This document shows, in pieces, positions 20,094 through 30,433 of a stretch of 64,000 nt of DNA. This stretch comes from Enterobacter ludwigii (lineage in GTDB: Bacteria; Pseudomonadota; Gammaproteobacteria; Enterobacterales; Enterobacteriaceae): contig NZ_CP017280.1 of assembly GCF_001750725.1 (NCBI RefSeq), forward strand, positions 31,332-95,331. Reading direction: 5' to 3'. The translations under genes were made by a program, and so were the position numbers. A model generated the notes under the pieces. The model did not search any database, was not told the origin of the DNA, and saw only the letters and a list, made by a program, of their open reading frames with translations. Every line of letters begins with the position of its first letter. Position 1 is the first letter of the stretch.

Positions 20094-20797
20094 AGCAACC
20101 AGGGGAAGAACTGCAGGAAACGGTGACGGAACTGGACGACAGTGCTGTTGTTGATTATCTGCTGAACAATCCCGCGTTTTTTATTCGCAATGCACGTCTT
20201 GTCGAACAGATGCGCGTGCCGCATCCGGTGCGCGGGACCGTGTCGCTGGTCGAATGGCACATGGCCCGCGCGCGCAACCACATCAATCAGCTTGAAGAGA
20301 ACATGACGCTGCTCATGGAACAGGCGAACAATAACGAAAGCCTGTTCTATCGACTGCTGCATCTGCAGGCGCGTCTGGCCTCGGCCCACAGCCTTGACGA
20401 GTTTCTCAGCCGTTTCCACCGCTGGGCGCGAGAACTGGGGCTTGCAGGCGCAACCCTTCGTCTCTTCCCCGACCGCTGGCGCATTGGTGCACCGTCTGGT
20501 TTCACCCATCTGGCGCTGAGCCGTCAGGCGTTTGAGCCGCTACGTATTCAGCGCCTGGGTCATCAACATCACTATCTGGGGCCGCTGAACGGACCAGAAT
20601 TGCTGGTGGTATTGCCAGAAGCCAAAGCGATTGGCTCGGTGGCCATGTCATTGATGGGGCGCGATGGCGACTTAGGCGTGATGTTATTTACCAGTCGCGA
20701 CGCGCATCACTATGAGCAGGGGCAAGGTACGCACCTGTTGCAGGAGATCGCCCTGATGCTGCCTGAGCTGCTGGAGCGCTGGATTGAGCGCGTATGA
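20090..20797 (+). CDS. yigA: DUF484 protein YigA
   Basis: This 235-residue cytoplasmic protein belongs to the DUF484 family and has the same length as E. coli YigA. An N-terminal helical part ([15 protein letters not shown], then coiled [15 protein letters not shown] near residues 62-78) precedes a GAF-like C-terminal half. The biochemical function is not established. It is nested between dapF and xerC with ATGA overlaps on both sides, an arrangement conserved in many gammaproteobacteria. Confidence 0.93.
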   Translation: MKQPGEELQETVTELDDSAVVDYLLNNPAFFIRNARLVEQMRVPHPVRGTVSLVEWHMARARNHINQLEENMTLLMEQANNNESLFYRLLHLQARLASAHSLDEFLSRFHRWARELGLAGATLRLFPDRWRIGAPSGFTHLALSRQAFEPLRIQRLGHQHHYLGPLNGPELLVVLPEAKAIGSVAMSLMGRDGDLGVMLFTSRDAHHYEQGQGTHLLQEIALMLPELLERWIERV

Positions 20798-21696
20798 CGG
20801 ACGGACTTCTTGCCACTGACGTCGCGCGATTTCTGCGCTACCTGGGGGTTGAACGTCAGCTTAGCCCCATTACGCTGCTGAACTATCAGCGTCAGCTTGA
20901 TGCCATCATGCAGATTGCCGATGAAATCGGCCTGGAAAGCTGGCAACAATGTGACGCTGCGACGGTTCGTGGCGTCGTCGTGCGTAGCCGCAGGAAAGGG
21001 TTAGGCCCGGCGAGTCTGGCGCTCAGGCTCTCTGCCCTGCGCAGTTTCTTCGACTGGCTGGTGAGCCAGGGCAGCCTTAAAGCCAACCCGGCGAAAGGCA
21101 TTGCCACGCCAAAAGCACCGCGTCATCTGCCTAAAAATATCGACGTCGATGATGTCAATCGCCTGCTGGATATCGATCTTAACGATCCGCTGGCGGTGCG
21201 TGACCGCGCGATGCTGGAGGTGATGTACGGTGCTGGACTGCGTCTGTCTGAACTGGTCAATCTCGATATAAAACATCTCGATCTGGACACCGGCGAAGTG
21301 TGGGTGATGGGCAAGGGCAGCAAAGAGCGCCGCCTGCCGATTGGTCGCAACGCTGTCGCCTGGATTGAGCACTGGCTTGACCTGCGCGGGCTGTTTGGCG
21401 CGGAAGAAGATGCGCTGTTCCTGTCGAAACTCGGCAAGCGGATCTCGGCGCGTAACGTGCAGAAGCGTTTTGCGGAGTGGGGCATTAAACAGGGGCTGAA
21501 CAGCCATGTTCACCCGCACAAGCTGCGCCACTCTTTTGCGACCCACATGCTTGAATCAAGCGGCGATCTGCGCGGCGTGCAGGAACTGCTCGGCCACGCG
21601 AATTTGTCCACCACCCAAATTTATACCCACTTAGACTTCCAGCACCTTGCCTCGGTGTATGACGCGGCGCATCCACGCGCCAAACGGGGGAAATAA
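20794..21696 (+). CDS. xerC: tyrosine recombinase XerC
   Basis: XerC acts with XerD at the chromosomal dif site to resolve chromosome dimers, and at cer/psi sites of plasmids. The 300-residue protein (298 in E. coli) has the N-terminal core-binding domain (SAM-like, about 1-110) and a C-terminal catalytic domain. Visible motifs are GAGLRLSEL with the first arginine, [12 protein letters not shown] (His-x-x-Arg), [15 protein letters not shown] with the third catalytic histidine, and the nucleophile Tyr about residue 277. It is a core gene, not part of a mobile element. Confidence 0.97.
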   Translation: MTDGLLATDVARFLRYLGVERQLSPITLLNYQRQLDAIMQIADEIGLESWQQCDAATVRGVVVRSRRKGLGPASLALRLSALRSFFDWLVSQGSLKANPAKGIATPKAPRHLPKNIDVDDVNRLLDIDLNDPLAVRDRAMLEVMYGAGLRLSELVNLDIKHLDLDTGEVWVMGKGSKERRLPIGRNAVAWIEHWLDLRGLFGAEEDALFLSKLGKRISARNVQKRFAEWGIKQGLNSHVHPHKLRHSFATHMLESSGDLRGVQELLGHANLSTTQIYTHLDFQHLASVYDAAHPRAKRGK

Positions 21697-22412
21697 TGCG
21701 TTTTTACCGCCCACTGGGTCAGATATCAGCCCTTACCTTTGATCTTGATGACACCCTTTATGATAACCGCCAGGTGATCCTGCGTACCGAGCAGGAGTCG
21801 CTGGCGTTTGTGCAGAACTATCACCCGGCGCTGAAGACGATGCAGAACAAGGACTTCCAGCTGCTGCGTCAGTCCCTGCGGGAGACCGAGCCGGACATAT
21901 ACCATGACGTGACCGAATGGCGTCGACGTGCGGTTGAACAGGCGATGCTGAATGTTGGCATGAGCGCGCGTGATGCGGCGATAGGGGCTGAAGCGTCCAT
22001 GGAAAACTTCGCCAAATGGCGCAGCCGTATTGATGTGCCACAGGAAACCCACGATACGCTGGCCGCGCTGGCAGAGAAGTGGCCGCTGGTGGCGATTACC
22101 AATGGCAATGCCCAGCCTGAGCTGTTTGGTCTTGGCGATTATTTTGAGTTTGTGCTGCGCGCGGGCCCGCACGGGCGCTCGAAACCGTTTAACGATATGT
22201 ATCACCTGGCGGCGGAAAAACTGAACCTGCCGCTCGGCGAAATGTTGCATGTGGGTGATGACCTGACCACGGACGTGGCCGGGGCGATCCGCTGCGGCAT
22301 GCAGGCCTGCTGGATCAAGCCGGAAAACGCTGACCTGATGACAACGCCGGACAGCCGTCTTCTGCCGCACGTGGAAATTTCACGGTTGGCATCCCTCACG
22401 ACGCTGATATAA
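21696..22412 (+). CDS. yigB: HAD phosphatase YigB (flavin pathway)
   Basis: This 238-residue HAD-superfamily hydrolase has motif [10 protein letters not shown], a motif II ITNGN segment, a lysine in GRSKPF and motif [16 protein letters not shown]. coli YigB dephosphorylates the riboflavin precursor 5-amino-6-(5-phosphoribitylamino)uracil and also FMN. The ATG overlaps the xerC TAA by one base. It is the last gene before the separate SOS promoter of uvrD. Confidence 0.94.
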   Translation: MRFYRPLGQISALTFDLDDTLYDNRQVILRTEQESLAFVQNYHPALKTMQNKDFQLLRQSLRETEPDIYHDVTEWRRRAVEQAMLNVGMSARDAAIGAEASMENFAKWRSRIDVPQETHDTLAALAEKWPLVAITNGNAQPELFGLGDYFEFVLRAGPHGRSKPFNDMYHLAAEKLNLPLGEMLHVGDDLTTDVAGAIRCGMQACWIKPENADLMTTPDSRLLPHVEISRLASLTTLI

Positions 22413-22424
22413 TCATCAATTGTT

Positions 22425-22440
22425 CTGTATAAATTAACAG
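22425..22440 (+). promoter_or_regulatory. LexA box (SOS operator) of uvrD
   Basis: CTGTATAAATTAACAG keeps the CTG-N10-CAG frame and AT-rich core of the LexA operator and lies 53-68 bases before the uvrD ATG. E. coli uvrD is LexA-regulated from the same place. Confidence 0.85.
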
Positions 22441-22492
22441 GGTTTTGGCGAAGGAATCACATTCGCCTGCCTGACATTACGTGACGGTGCCA

Positions 22493-24655
22493 ATGGACGT
22501 TTCTTACCTGCTCGACAGCCTTAATGACAAACAGCGTGACGCGGTTGCCGCTTCGCGCACCAACATGCTGGTGCTGGCTGGGGCGGGCAGTGGTAAGACG
22601 CGCGTGCTGGTACACCGTATTGCGTGGCTGCAGAGCGTGGAAAACTGCTCGCCGTACTCCATTATGGCGGTGACGTTTACCAACAAGGCGGCGGCAGAGA
22701 TGCGCCACCGAATCGCACAGCTGATGGGCACCAGCCAGGGCGGCATGTGGGTGGGGACTTTCCACGGTCTGGCGCATCGCCTGCTGCGGGCGCACCACAT
22801 GGACGCTAACCTGCCGCAGGATTTCCAGATCCTCGACAGCGAAGATCAGCTGCGTCTGCTGAAGCGTCTTATCAAGGCGATGAATCTCGACGAGAAGCAG
22901 TGGCCGCCGCGTCAGGCAATGTGGTACATCAACGGCCAGAAAGACGAAGGGCTGCGTCCGCACCATATTCAGAGCTTCGGCAACCCGGTCGAGCAAACCT
23001 GGCAGAACGTTTATAAAGCCTACCAGGAGGCGTGCGATCGCGCAGGTCTGGTGGACTTTGCTGAGCTGCTGCTGCGTGCGCACGAGCTGTGGCTCAACAA
23101 ACCGCATATCCTGCAGCACTATCGTGAACGCTTCACCAATATTCTGGTGGACGAATTCCAGGATACCAACAACATCCAGTATGCATGGATCCGCCTGCTG
23201 GCCGGTGATACCGGCAAGGTGATGATCGTCGGTGATGACGATCAGTCCATCTATGGCTGGCGTGGGGCGCAGGTGGAAAACATTCAGCGCTTCCTCAATG
23301 ATTTCCCCGGTGCTCAGACCATCCGTCTGGAGCAGAACTACCGTTCGACCAGCAACATTCTGAGCGCCGCCAACGCCCTGATTGAGAACAACAACGGGCG
23401 TCTGGGTAAAAAGCTGTGGACCGATGGCGTTGACGGTGAACCGATCTCTATCTACTGCGCATTCAACGAACTTGATGAAGCGCGCTTTGTGGTGAACCGT
23501 ATTAAAACCTGGCAGGACAACGGTGGCGCGCTGGAGCAGTGTGCCATTCTCTATCGCAGCAACGCCCAGTCGCGCGTGCTGGAAGAGGCGTTGCTGCAGG
23601 TGAGTATGCCGTACCGCATTTACGGCGGCATGCGCTTCTTTGAACGTCAGGAGATCAAAGACGCGCTCTCGTATCTGCGTCTGATCGCAAACCGTAATGA
23701 CGATGCGGCGTTTGAGCGCGTGGTGAACACCCCAACTCGCGGCATCGGTGACCGTACCCTGGATGTGGTGCGTCAGGCCTCCCGCGATCGCCAACTGACA
23801 CTCTGGCAGGCGTGCCGCGAGCTGTTGCAGGAGAAAGCGCTCGCCGGACGTGCAGCCAGCGCCTTACAGCGCTTCCTGGAGCTGATTGATGCCCTGGCAC
23901 AGGAAACGGCCGATATGCCTCTGCACGTACAGACCGACCGGGTGATTAAAGACTCCGGCCTGCGCACCATGTATGAGCAGGAGAAAGGCGAAAAGGGCCA
24001 GACCCGTATTGAGAACTTAGAGGAACTGGTGACGGCAACGCGCCAGTTCAGCTACAACGAAGAAGACGAAGATTTGATGCCGCTGCAGGCGTTCCTCTCC
24101 CACGCGGCACTGGAAGCGGGCGAAGGGCAGGCAGACACCTGGCAGGATGCGGTTCAACTTATGACCCTGCACTCCGCCAAAGGTCTGGAGTTCCCGCAGG
24201 TGTTTATCGTCGGGATGGAAGAGGGGATGTTCCCGAGCCAGATGTCGCTGGATGAAGGTGGACGTCTGGAGGAGGAGCGTCGTCTGGCCTATGTTGGCGT
24301 GACGCGCGCGATGCAAAAGCTGACGCTGACCTATGCCGAAACCCGACGCCTGTACGGTAAAGAGGTGTATCACCGTCCGTCGCGCTTTATCGGCGAGCTG
24401 CCGGAAGAGTGCGTGGAAGAGGTACGCCTGCGCGCCAGTATCAGCCGCCCGGTCAGCCATCAGCGTATGGGCTCGCCGATTGCTGAAACGGACACCGGCT
24501 ACAAGCTGGGTCAGCGCGTGCGTCATGCTAAGTTTGGTGAAGGCACCATCGTCAATCTGGAAGGTAGCGGCGAGCACAGCCGCCTGCAGGTGGCGTTCCA
24601 GGGGCAAGGTATCAAATGGCTGGTGGCAGCCTACGCCAGGCTGGAAACTGTGTAA
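22493..24655 (+). CDS. uvrD: DNA helicase II
   Basis: UvrD is a 3'-5' superfamily 1 helicase. It removes UvrC and the damaged oligonucleotide in nucleotide excision repair, unwinds from the nick in mismatch repair, and strips RecA filaments. At 720 residues (from MDVSYLLDSLNDKQRD) it has the E. coli length. Walker A is GAGSGKTR, motif II VDEFQDTNN, motif III DDDQSIYGWRGA and motif IV QNYRSTSNIL. The C-terminal Tudor-like part GQRVRHAKFGEG is present. Four residues upstream (MTVP) are probably untranslated. Confidence 0.98.
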   Translation: MDVSYLLDSLNDKQRDAVAASRTNMLVLAGAGSGKTRVLVHRIAWLQSVENCSPYSIMAVTFTNKAAAEMRHRIAQLMGTSQGGMWVGTFHGLAHRLLRAHHMDANLPQDFQILDSEDQLRLLKRLIKAMNLDEKQWPPRQAMWYINGQKDEGLRPHHIQSFGNPVEQTWQNVYKAYQEACDRAGLVDFAELLLRAHELWLNKPHILQHYRERFTNILVDEFQDTNNIQYAWIRLLAGDTGKVMIVGDDDQSIYGWRGAQVENIQRFLNDFPGAQTIRLEQNYRSTSNILSAANALIENNNGRLGKKLWTDGVDGEPISIYCAFNELDEARFVVNRIKTWQDNGGALEQCAILYRSNAQSRVLEEALLQVSMPYRIYGGMRFFERQEIKDALSYLRLIANRNDDAAFERVVNTPTRGIGDRTLDVVRQASRDRQLTLWQACRELLQEKALAGRAASALQRFLELIDALAQETADMPLHVQTDRVIKDSGLRTMYEQEKGEKGQTRIENLEELVTATRQFSYNEEDEDLMPLQAFLSHAALEAGEGQADTWQDAVQLMTLHSAKGLEFPQVFIVGMEEGMFPSQMSLDEGGRLEEERRLAYVGVTRAMQKLTLTYAETRRLYGKEVYHRPSRFIGELPEECVEEVRLRASISRPVSHQRMGSPIAETDTGYKLGQRVRHAKFGEGTIVNLEGSGEHSRLQVAFQGQGIKWLVAAYARLETV

Positions 24656-25012
24656 CTTTCAGAAAAATATCATTATTTTGTAATAATCTGCTAGCCTTAT
24701 ACGTTGAAGTTCAATTAATGCCCTTCAGCGTTCCGTTGCGTGTTGACGCCACTATTACTGCTGGCGTAACATGCGCGCACGATTACGCTAAGAGGACATT
24801 CGCCTTGGACACACCCAGTAGATACTGGCTCAATTCCCTGTCATCCAGGAACAACTCCTAAGGCTATCTCCTCTTGCTGATGGCCTTAGTGGTTGTCAGC
24901 GACCTGCATTATTCCCGTCGCGCTGAGTCAGGCTGTTTAATGGTCTGAAACCCAATTTGTTTCTGTGTGCCCACCGAACTGTCCGATATTTTTTGCATTG
25001 GGAGTCCCGGTC
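24656..25012 (+). promoter_or_regulatory. uvrD-corA intergenic region, corA leader
   Basis: This 357-base gap has no E. coli yigE homologue. It probably contains the corA promoter and a long 5' leader. In Salmonella the corA leader carries a short ORF (corL) that couples translation to Rho-dependent termination (established there). A candidate short ORF is listed separately. No intrinsic terminator is obvious. Confidence 0.5.
24805..24861 (+). CDS. candidate short leader ORF of corA (18 codons)
   Basis: TTG at 24805 is preceded, 8 bases away, by a strong AAGAGGA ribosome-binding sequence (24790-24796). It opens 18 codons, MDTPSRYWLNSLSSRNNS, ending in TAA. The same frame is also open from an ATG at 24718 (47 codons), but that start lacks a good ribosome-binding site. 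The ORF lies about 150 bases before corA, where Salmonella has corL. I cannot confirm by memory that the peptides match, so this is a candidate only. Confidence 0.35.
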   Translation: MDTPSRYWLNSLSSRNNS

Positions 25013-25963
25013 ATGTTGAGCGCATTTCAACTCGAAAATAACCGACTGACTCGGCTTGAAGCCGAAGAGTCACAGCCCCTCATTGATGCCGTATGGGTGG
25101 ATCTGGTCGAGCCGGACGACGATGAGCGCCTTCGCGTACAATCTGAGCTGGGGCAAAGCCTGGCAACCCGCCCGGAACTGGAAGACATCGAAGCATCTGC
25201 TCGTTTTTTTGAAGATGAAGACGGTCTGCATATTCACTCCTTCTTTTTCTTTGAAGACGCCGACGATCACGCAGGTAACTCCACCGTGGCGTTTACCATT
25301 CGTGACGGTCGCCTGTTTACCCTGCGCGAGCGTGAGCTGCCCGCGTTTCGTCTCTACCGCATGCGCGCCCGTAGCCAGGCGATGGTCGACGGTAATGCCT
25401 ACGAACTGCTGCTGGACCTGTTTGAAACCAAAATCGAACAGCTGGCGGATGAAATTGAAAACATCTACAGCGACCTGGAAAAGCTGAGCCGCGTCATCAT
25501 GGAAGGTCATCAGGGCGATGAATACGACGAAGCGCTCTCGACGCTGGCAGAACTGGAAGATATCGGCTGGAAGGTGCGTTTGTGTCTGATGGATACCCAA
25601 CGCGCGCTGAACTTCCTGGTGCGTAAGGCGCGTCTGCCGGGCGGTCAGCTGGAGCAGGCACGTGAGATCCTGCGCGATATCGAATCCCTGCTGCCGCACA
25701 ATGAATCGTTGTTCCAGAAGGTCAACTTCCTGATGCAGGCGGCGATGGGCTTTATCAATATCGAGCAGAACCGCATCATCAAGATCTTCTCGGTGGTCTC
25801 GGTGGTCTTCCTGCCACCGACGCTGGTGGCCTCGAGCTACGGGATGAACTTTGAGTTTATGCCGGAGCTTAAGTGGAGCTTTGGCTACCCTGGCGCGATT
25901 ATCTTTATGATCCTCGCCGGGCTGGCGCCGTACCTCTACTTCAAGCGCCGTAACTGGCTGTAA
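25013..25963 (+). CDS. corA: magnesium/cobalt/nickel channel CorA
   Basis: CorA is the main constitutive Mg2+ uptake channel, a homopentamer in the inner membrane. The 316 residues (from [19 protein letters not shown]) equal E. coli. A large acidic cytoplasmic domain precedes two C-terminal membrane helices. The selectivity motif YGMNF stands at the end of the first, followed by the periplasmic loop EFMPEL. The tail YFKRRNWL is basic. The 16-residue upstream extension of the frame lies in the leader and is not credible. Confidence 0.97.
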   Translation: MLSAFQLENNRLTRLEAEESQPLIDAVWVDLVEPDDDERLRVQSELGQSLATRPELEDIEASARFFEDEDGLHIHSFFFFEDADDHAGNSTVAFTIRDGRLFTLRERELPAFRLYRMRARSQAMVDGNAYELLLDLFETKIEQLADEIENIYSDLEKLSRVIMEGHQGDEYDEALSTLAELEDIGWKVRLCLMDTQRALNFLVRKARLPGGQLEQAREILRDIESLLPHNESLFQKVNFLMQAAMGFINIEQNRIIKIFSVVSVVFLPPTLVASSYGMNFEFMPELKWSFGYPGAIIFMILAGLAPYLYFKRRNWL

Positions 25964-25968
25964 ACATC

Positions 25969-25996
25969 AGGCGGGTGGCATTGTGCCTGCCCGCCT
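25969..25996. terminator. hairpin between convergent corA and rarD
   Basis: AGGCGGG (25969-25975) pairs with CCCGCCT (25990-25996), with an inner GGCA/TGCC extension. It lies between convergent genes and may end transcripts from both sides, though no long T run follows. Confidence 0.45.
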
Positions 25997-26005
25997 CATT
26001 ACCGC

Positions 26006-26902
26006 TTACAATCCTTTGCGCGTTCTGCGCTGGGTATAAAGGGCGTCTGCAACAAAAATCGCCAGCGCCACCCAGATAAAGGCAAACGTCACCATCTTAT
26101 CTGCGCCCGGTACTTCGCCGTAAAACACCACTGCCAGCAGGAACATCAGCGTCGGACCGATGTACTGAAAGAAGCCCAGCGTGGAGAGACGCAGGCGCGT
26201 TGCGGCACCGGTGAAGCACAGCAGAGGAATGGTGGTTACCACACCGGCCGCCATCAGCATCAGATTCAACGACAACGGGTTACTGCCCATATGGCTGGTT
26301 GCGCTGTCGGCAATACCAAACAGGTAAATCGCCGCGACCGGTAATAGCCACAGGGTTTCAAACAGCATCCCGGTCTGCGCTTCCACGGCTATTTTCTTCC
26401 GGACCAGCCCGTAAAACGCAAAGCTGAACGCCAGGCCCAGAGCGATCACGGGCAGCGAACCGAAGGTCCACAGTTGGACCAGCACGCCGCAAAAAGCGAG
26501 GATGACCGCCAGCCACTGCATACGACGGAAACGCTCGCCCAGGAAAATCATGCCCAGAACAATGTTGACCAGGGGATTAATAAAATAGCCCAGGCTCGCT
26601 TCGAGCATGTGATGGTTATTGACTGCCCAGATAAAGAGCAGCCAGTTGCCGCCTATCAGCACGGCTGAGAGGGCCAGCAGGAACACCTTTTTCGGCGTTT
26701 TCAGCAGCGTTTTGACGCCAGACCACTGACGGCTAACGCTCATCAGCGCGATCATAAAGAAAAACGACCAAATCACACGGTGTGTGAGGATCTCGTCAGC
26801 GGGTACGTAAGCGATAAACTTGAAGTACGCCGGTGCGATACCCCAAATAAAATAAGCGGCAAGGGCGAGTAGTACGCCCTGCCGCGTTTGTTTAGCATCC
26901 AT
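26006..26902 (-). CDS. rarD: RarD, EamA/DMT-family permease
   Basis: This 298-residue drug/metabolite-type transporter has 10 predicted membrane spans in two EamA repeats (LLALAAYFIWGIAPAYFKF and the later FQYIGPTLMFLLAV region). The E. coli orthologue (296 aa) is named RarD from a putative chloramphenicol link, but its substrate is unknown. It follows yigI by 51 bases on the minus strand and probably shares its transcript. Confidence 0.92.
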   Translation of the reverse strand: MDAKQTRQGVLLALAAYFIWGIAPAYFKFIAYVPADEILTHRVIWSFFFMIALMSVSRQWSGVKTLLKTPKKVFLLALSAVLIGGNWLLFIWAVNNHHMLEASLGYFINPLVNIVLGMIFLGERFRRMQWLAVILAFCGVLVQLWTFGSLPVIALGLAFSFAFYGLVRKKIAVEAQTGMLFETLWLLPVAAIYLFGIADSATSHMGSNPLSLNLMLMAAGVVTTIPLLCFTGAATRLRLSTLGFFQYIGPTLMFLLAVVFYGEVPGADKMVTFAFIWVALAIFVADALYTQRRTRKGL

Positions 26903-26953
26903 CGGGATAATCCGTTACAAAAAAGTGAATTAATTTTACCCGATTTTAGGGTT

Positions 26954-27421
26954 TCAACCCACCATATAAGTGGCAGTTGCGCTGGCGATATAGACCTGCT
27001 CTTCGTTATGCAATTCAACGCGGGCGACGGCAACCTTATTCCCGGCGCGCAGCAGGCTGCTGGTGGCGGTAAAACGGTTTCCGCGCCCGGGACGCAGGTA
27101 ATCGACGCGTAAATCGATGGTGCCCATACGCGACAAACGCTGGCGCAACTCGTCTTCATTGATGGTGTCATGGCGCGTCAGCGTACTGCCCACACAGACC
27201 AGACCCGCCGCCACATCCAGCGCTGAGGCAATCACCCCGCCATGCAAAATACTCTGCGCCCAGTTGCCTACCATCATCGGCTGGTTGTTGAAGCTGAGCT
27301 GGGCAAACGCTTTTTCGTAGCGCTCGAGTTCCAGACCCAGTGCACGGTTAAACGGCATATGGTAAACAAAAATCTCGCCCACGAGTTTTAACGCTTCTTC
27401 GGCGGTAAGCATGGCTGACAT
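26954..27421 (-). CDS. yigI: hotdog-fold acyl-CoA thioesterase YigI
   Basis: The 155-residue protein has the PaaI-type hotdog pattern with [17 protein letters not shown] (about residues 58-74) forming the hotdog helix, and the late strand [14 protein letters not shown]. The length is the same as E. coli YigI, which hydrolyses medium- and long-chain acyl-CoA. It lies divergently from pldA and upstream of rarD. Confidence 0.92.
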   Translation of the reverse strand: MSAMLTAEEALKLVGEIFVYHMPFNRALGLELERYEKAFAQLSFNNQPMMVGNWAQSILHGGVIASALDVAAGLVCVGSTLTRHDTINEDELRQRLSRMGTIDLRVDYLRPGRGNRFTATSSLLRAGNKVAVARVELHNEEQVYIASATATYMVG

Positions 27422-27582
27422 GAGGCATCACATCCTTATTGTTAATAAAATGTTGATTTTATGCTTCAGCAATAAGGAATTCCACTTTCAGAAACGAGGA
27501 TGCAGCAGTTGTCGCAGAAGTATGTAGAATATCCGCCACATAACAATTCAACTAATTAACTCTTTGCAGGAGAACACCACCG

Positions 27583-28452
27583 ATGCGGACGTATCTGGCC
27601 TGGTTACTGGCGGCGGTTGCGCTGCCCCTCACAGCATATGCCCAGGAAGCGACGATTAAAGAAGTTCACGATCAACCTGCCGTGCAGGGCAGCATTATCG
27701 CGAACCTTCTTCAGGAACATGATAATCCGTTCACGCTGTATCCGTATGACACCAACTACGTGATATACACGCAGACCAGCGATCTCAACAAAGAGGCGAT
27801 AAGCTCCTATAACTGGTCCGATAATGCGCGTAAAGACGAAGTGAAGTTCCAGTTAAGTCTCGCGTTCCCGTTCTGGCGCGGCATTCTGGGACCGAATTCG
27901 GTGCTCGGCGCCTCTTACACGCAGAAATCCTGGTGGCAGCTTTCCAACAGTGGCGAATCTTCACCGTTCCGTGAAACCAACTATGAGCCGCAGCTGTTCC
28001 TCGGTTTTGCGACCGATTATGAATTCGCGGGCTGGACGCTGCGTGACATTGAGGTGGGCTTTAACCACGATTCAAACGGACGCTCCGACCCTACCTCGCG
28101 CAGCTGGAACCGTGCCTATACGCGACTGATGGCGCAAAACGGCAACTGGATGGCGGAAGTGAAGCCGTGGTTTGTGGTGGGCGATACCGACGACAACCCG
28201 GATATCACCAAATATATGGGTTATTATCAGCTCAAAATCGGCTATCAGTTGGGTGACGCGGTGCTGAGCGCCAAAGGCCAGTACAACTGGAACACCGGTT
28301 ACGGTGGTGCGGAACTGGGTCTCAGTTATCCGGTGAGCAAGCACGTTCGCCTCTATACTCAGGTTTACAGCGGTTACGGCGAGTCGCTTATCGATTACAA
28401 CTTCAACCAGACCCGTGTAGGTGTGGGTGTGATGCTGAACGATATTTTCTAG
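27583..28452 (+). CDS. pldA: outer-membrane phospholipase A
   Basis: PldA is a 12-stranded outer-membrane barrel with phospholipase A1/A2 activity. It degrades phospholipids that reach the outer leaflet. The 289-residue precursor has a 20-residue signal peptide (MRTYLAWLLAAVALPLTAYA, cleaved before QEA). The catalytic His and Ser lie in HDSNGRSDPTSRSWNR (E. coli mature His142, Ser144, Asn156). It ends with a C-terminal phenylalanine, the BAM recognition signal. AGGAG precedes the ATG. Confidence 0.97.
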   Translation: MRTYLAWLLAAVALPLTAYAQEATIKEVHDQPAVQGSIIANLLQEHDNPFTLYPYDTNYVIYTQTSDLNKEAISSYNWSDNARKDEVKFQLSLAFPFWRGILGPNSVLGASYTQKSWWQLSNSGESSPFRETNYEPQLFLGFATDYEFAGWTLRDIEVGFNHDSNGRSDPTSRSWNRAYTRLMAQNGNWMAEVKPWFVVGDTDDNPDITKYMGYYQLKIGYQLGDAVLSAKGQYNWNTGYGGAELGLSYPVSKHVRLYTQVYSGYGESLIDYNFNQTRVGVGVMLNDIF

Positions 28453-28494
28453 GCAGCTCGAATGTTTTTTCGTTAAACGTTGAAGTTTCTCTCT

Positions 28495-28524
28495 CAGGCG
28501 CTGAAAATAGCGCCTGTTTTATTT
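28495..28524 (+). terminator. Rho-independent terminator of pldA
   Basis: CAGGCGCT (28495-28502) pairs with AGCGCCTG (28509-28516), followed by TTTTATTT. It lies between pldA and the recQ start, inside the frame that could wrongly be read as an N-terminal extension of recQ. Confidence 0.9.
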
Positions 28525-28542
28525 CTGGCAAATGGGGTTAAC

Positions 28543-30372
28543 GTGGCGCAGGCGGAAGTATTGAATCAGGAATCGCTGGCTAAACAGGTTTTGCATGAAA
28601 CCTTTGGCTACCAGCAGTTCCGCCCTGGCCAGGAAACCATCATTGAAACCGTGCTGGAAGGCCGCGATTGTCTGGTGGTCATGCCTACCGGCGGCGGTAA
28701 ATCTCTCTGCTATCAGGTGCCCGCGCTGGTGCTCAACGGCCTGACGGTCGTGGTATCGCCTCTTATTTCCCTGATGAAAGATCAGGTCGATCAGCTCCTT
28801 GCCAACGGCGTGGCGGCGGCCTGTCTTAACTCCAGCCAGACCCGCGAGCAGCAGCAAGAGGTCATGGCCGGTTGCCGTACCGGGCAGGTTCGCCTGCTGT
28901 ATATCGCGCCGGAACGTCTGATGCTGGATAACTTCCTCGATCATCTGTCGCACTGGAATCCGGTCCTGCTGGCGGTGGATGAAGCCCACTGTATCTCCCA
29001 GTGGGGACATGATTTCCGCCCGGAATATGCGGCGCTCGGCCAGCTCCGTCAGCGTTTTCCCGAACTGCCGTTTATGGCACTCACCGCGACGGCAGATGAC
29101 ACCACGCGTCAGGATATCGTCCGGCTGCTGGGGCTGAACGATCCGCTGATTCAGGTCAGCAGCTTCGACCGCCCGAACATCCGCTACATGCTGATGGAAA
29201 AATTCAAGCCGCTGGATCAGCTTCTGCGCTACGTACAGGAGCAGCGCGGGAAGTCCGGCATCATCTACTGCAACAGCCGCGCGAAGGTGGAAGACACGGC
29301 CGCGCGCCTGCAGAACCGTGGTTTTAGCGCCGCCGCCTACCATGCCGGGCTGGAAAACGCGGTTCGCGCCGATGTGCAGGAGAAATTCCAGCGCGATGAC
29401 CTGCAGATTGTGGTGGCGACGGTGGCGTTCGGAATGGGGATCAACAAGCCGAACGTGCGCTTCGTCGTACACTTCGACATTCCGCGCAATATCGAATCGT
29501 ACTACCAGGAAACTGGCCGCGCCGGGCGTGATGGGCTGCCTGCAGAAGCCATGCTGTTTTACGATCCGGCCGACATGGCGTGGCTGCGCCGTTGTCTGGA
29601 AGAGAAACCGCAGGGCCAACTGCAGGATATCGAACGCCACAAGCTCAACGCGATGGGCGCGTTTGCCGAAGCGCAAACCTGCCGCCGTCTGGTGCTGCTC
29701 AACTACTTTGGCGAGGGGCGTCAGGAGCCGTGCGGCAACTGCGATATCTGTCTTGACCCACCAAAGCAATACGATGGCCTGATGGATGCGCGCAAAGCGC
29801 TCTCGACCATCTATCGTGTGAACCAGCGCTTCGGCATGGGCTACGTGGTGGAAGTGTTGCGTGGGGCGAATAACCAGCGTATCCGCGACATGGGACACGA
29901 TAAGCTGCCCGTCTACGGTATCGGCAAAGACCAGAGCCACGAGCACTGGGTGAGCATCATCCGTCAGCTGATTCACCTGGGCTTTGCCACGCAAAACATT
30001 GCCCAACACTCCGCGCTTCAGCTTACCGAAGCAGCACGTCCGGTGCTGCGCGGGGATATCGAACTGAAGCTCGCGGTTCCGCGCGTTGTCGCCCTGAAGC
30101 CGCGGGTGATGCAAAAATCGTACGGCGGCAATTACGACCGCAAGCTGTTTGCCAAACTGCGCAAGCTGCGTAAAGCCATTGCTGATGAAGAGAACATTCC
30201 GCCCTATGTGGTCTTCAACGATGCGACACTTATCGAGATGGCAGAGCAGACGCCGCTCAGCGCCAGCGAAATGCTCAGCGTCAACGGTGTTGGTACGCGC
30301 AAGCTGGAGCGCTTTGGCAAAGAGTTTATGGCGCTTATTCGCGCTCATGTCGACGGTGACGATGAGGAGTAG
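28543..30372 (+). CDS. recQ: ATP-dependent DNA helicase RecQ
   Basis: RecQ is a 3'-5' superfamily 2 helicase of the RecF recombination pathway. Started at the GTG at 28543 (reading [12 protein letters not shown]) it has 609 residues, the E. coli length. The open frame extends upstream to a TTG at 28480, but that stretch is the pldA terminator. Walker A is [16 protein letters not shown] box [14 protein letters not shown], aromatic-rich loop included. The zinc-binding RQC cysteines are in [10 protein letters not shown]...PCGNCDIC, and the C-terminal HRDC domain covers about residues 530-605. Confidence 0.96.
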   Translation: MAQAEVLNQESLAKQVLHETFGYQQFRPGQETIIETVLEGRDCLVVMPTGGGKSLCYQVPALVLNGLTVVVSPLISLMKDQVDQLLANGVAAACLNSSQTREQQQEVMAGCRTGQVRLLYIAPERLMLDNFLDHLSHWNPVLLAVDEAHCISQWGHDFRPEYAALGQLRQRFPELPFMALTATADDTTRQDIVRLLGLNDPLIQVSSFDRPNIRYMLMEKFKPLDQLLRYVQEQRGKSGIIYCNSRAKVEDTAARLQNRGFSAAAYHAGLENAVRADVQEKFQRDDLQIVVATVAFGMGINKPNVRFVVHFDIPRNIESYYQETGRAGRDGLPAEAMLFYDPADMAWLRRCLEEKPQGQLQDIERHKLNAMGAFAEAQTCRRLVLLNYFGEGRQEPCGNCDICLDPPKQYDGLMDARKALSTIYRVNQRFGMGYVVEVLRGANNQRIRDMGHDKLPVYGIGKDQSHEHWVSIIRQLIHLGFATQNIAQHSALQLTEAARPVLRGDIELKLAVPRVVALKPRVMQKSYGGNYDRKLFAKLRKLRKAIADEENIPPYVVFNDATLIEMAEQTPLSASEMLSVNGVGTRKLERFGKEFMALIRAHVDGDDEE

Positions 30373-30433
30373 TCAGCCAGCCTAAAAAATGTCAGGATGG
30401 TGACTCACTTAATTATTTCCCTGCGAGTTAATT

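Noticed and set aside
20794..21696. Tyrosine recombinase as evidence for a mobile element
   Set aside because: It is the core chromosomal recombinase XerC in its usual dapF-yigA-xerC-yigB operon.
22457..23794. 445-codon open frame opposite uvrD
   Set aside because: Shadow of uvrD for the same reason. It has no independent ribosome-binding site or homology that I can see.
28480..28542. 21-codon N-terminal extension of recQ from a TTG
   Set aside because: The stretch consists of the pldA terminator hairpin and its T run, and the GTG at 28543 gives the exact length of E. coli RecQ.
28519..30348. 609-codon open frame on the minus strand opposite recQ
   Set aside because: It mirrors recQ codon for codon. 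A GC-rich coding frame leaves its antisense frame open. The translation has no recognisable domain, while the plus strand has every RecQ motif.
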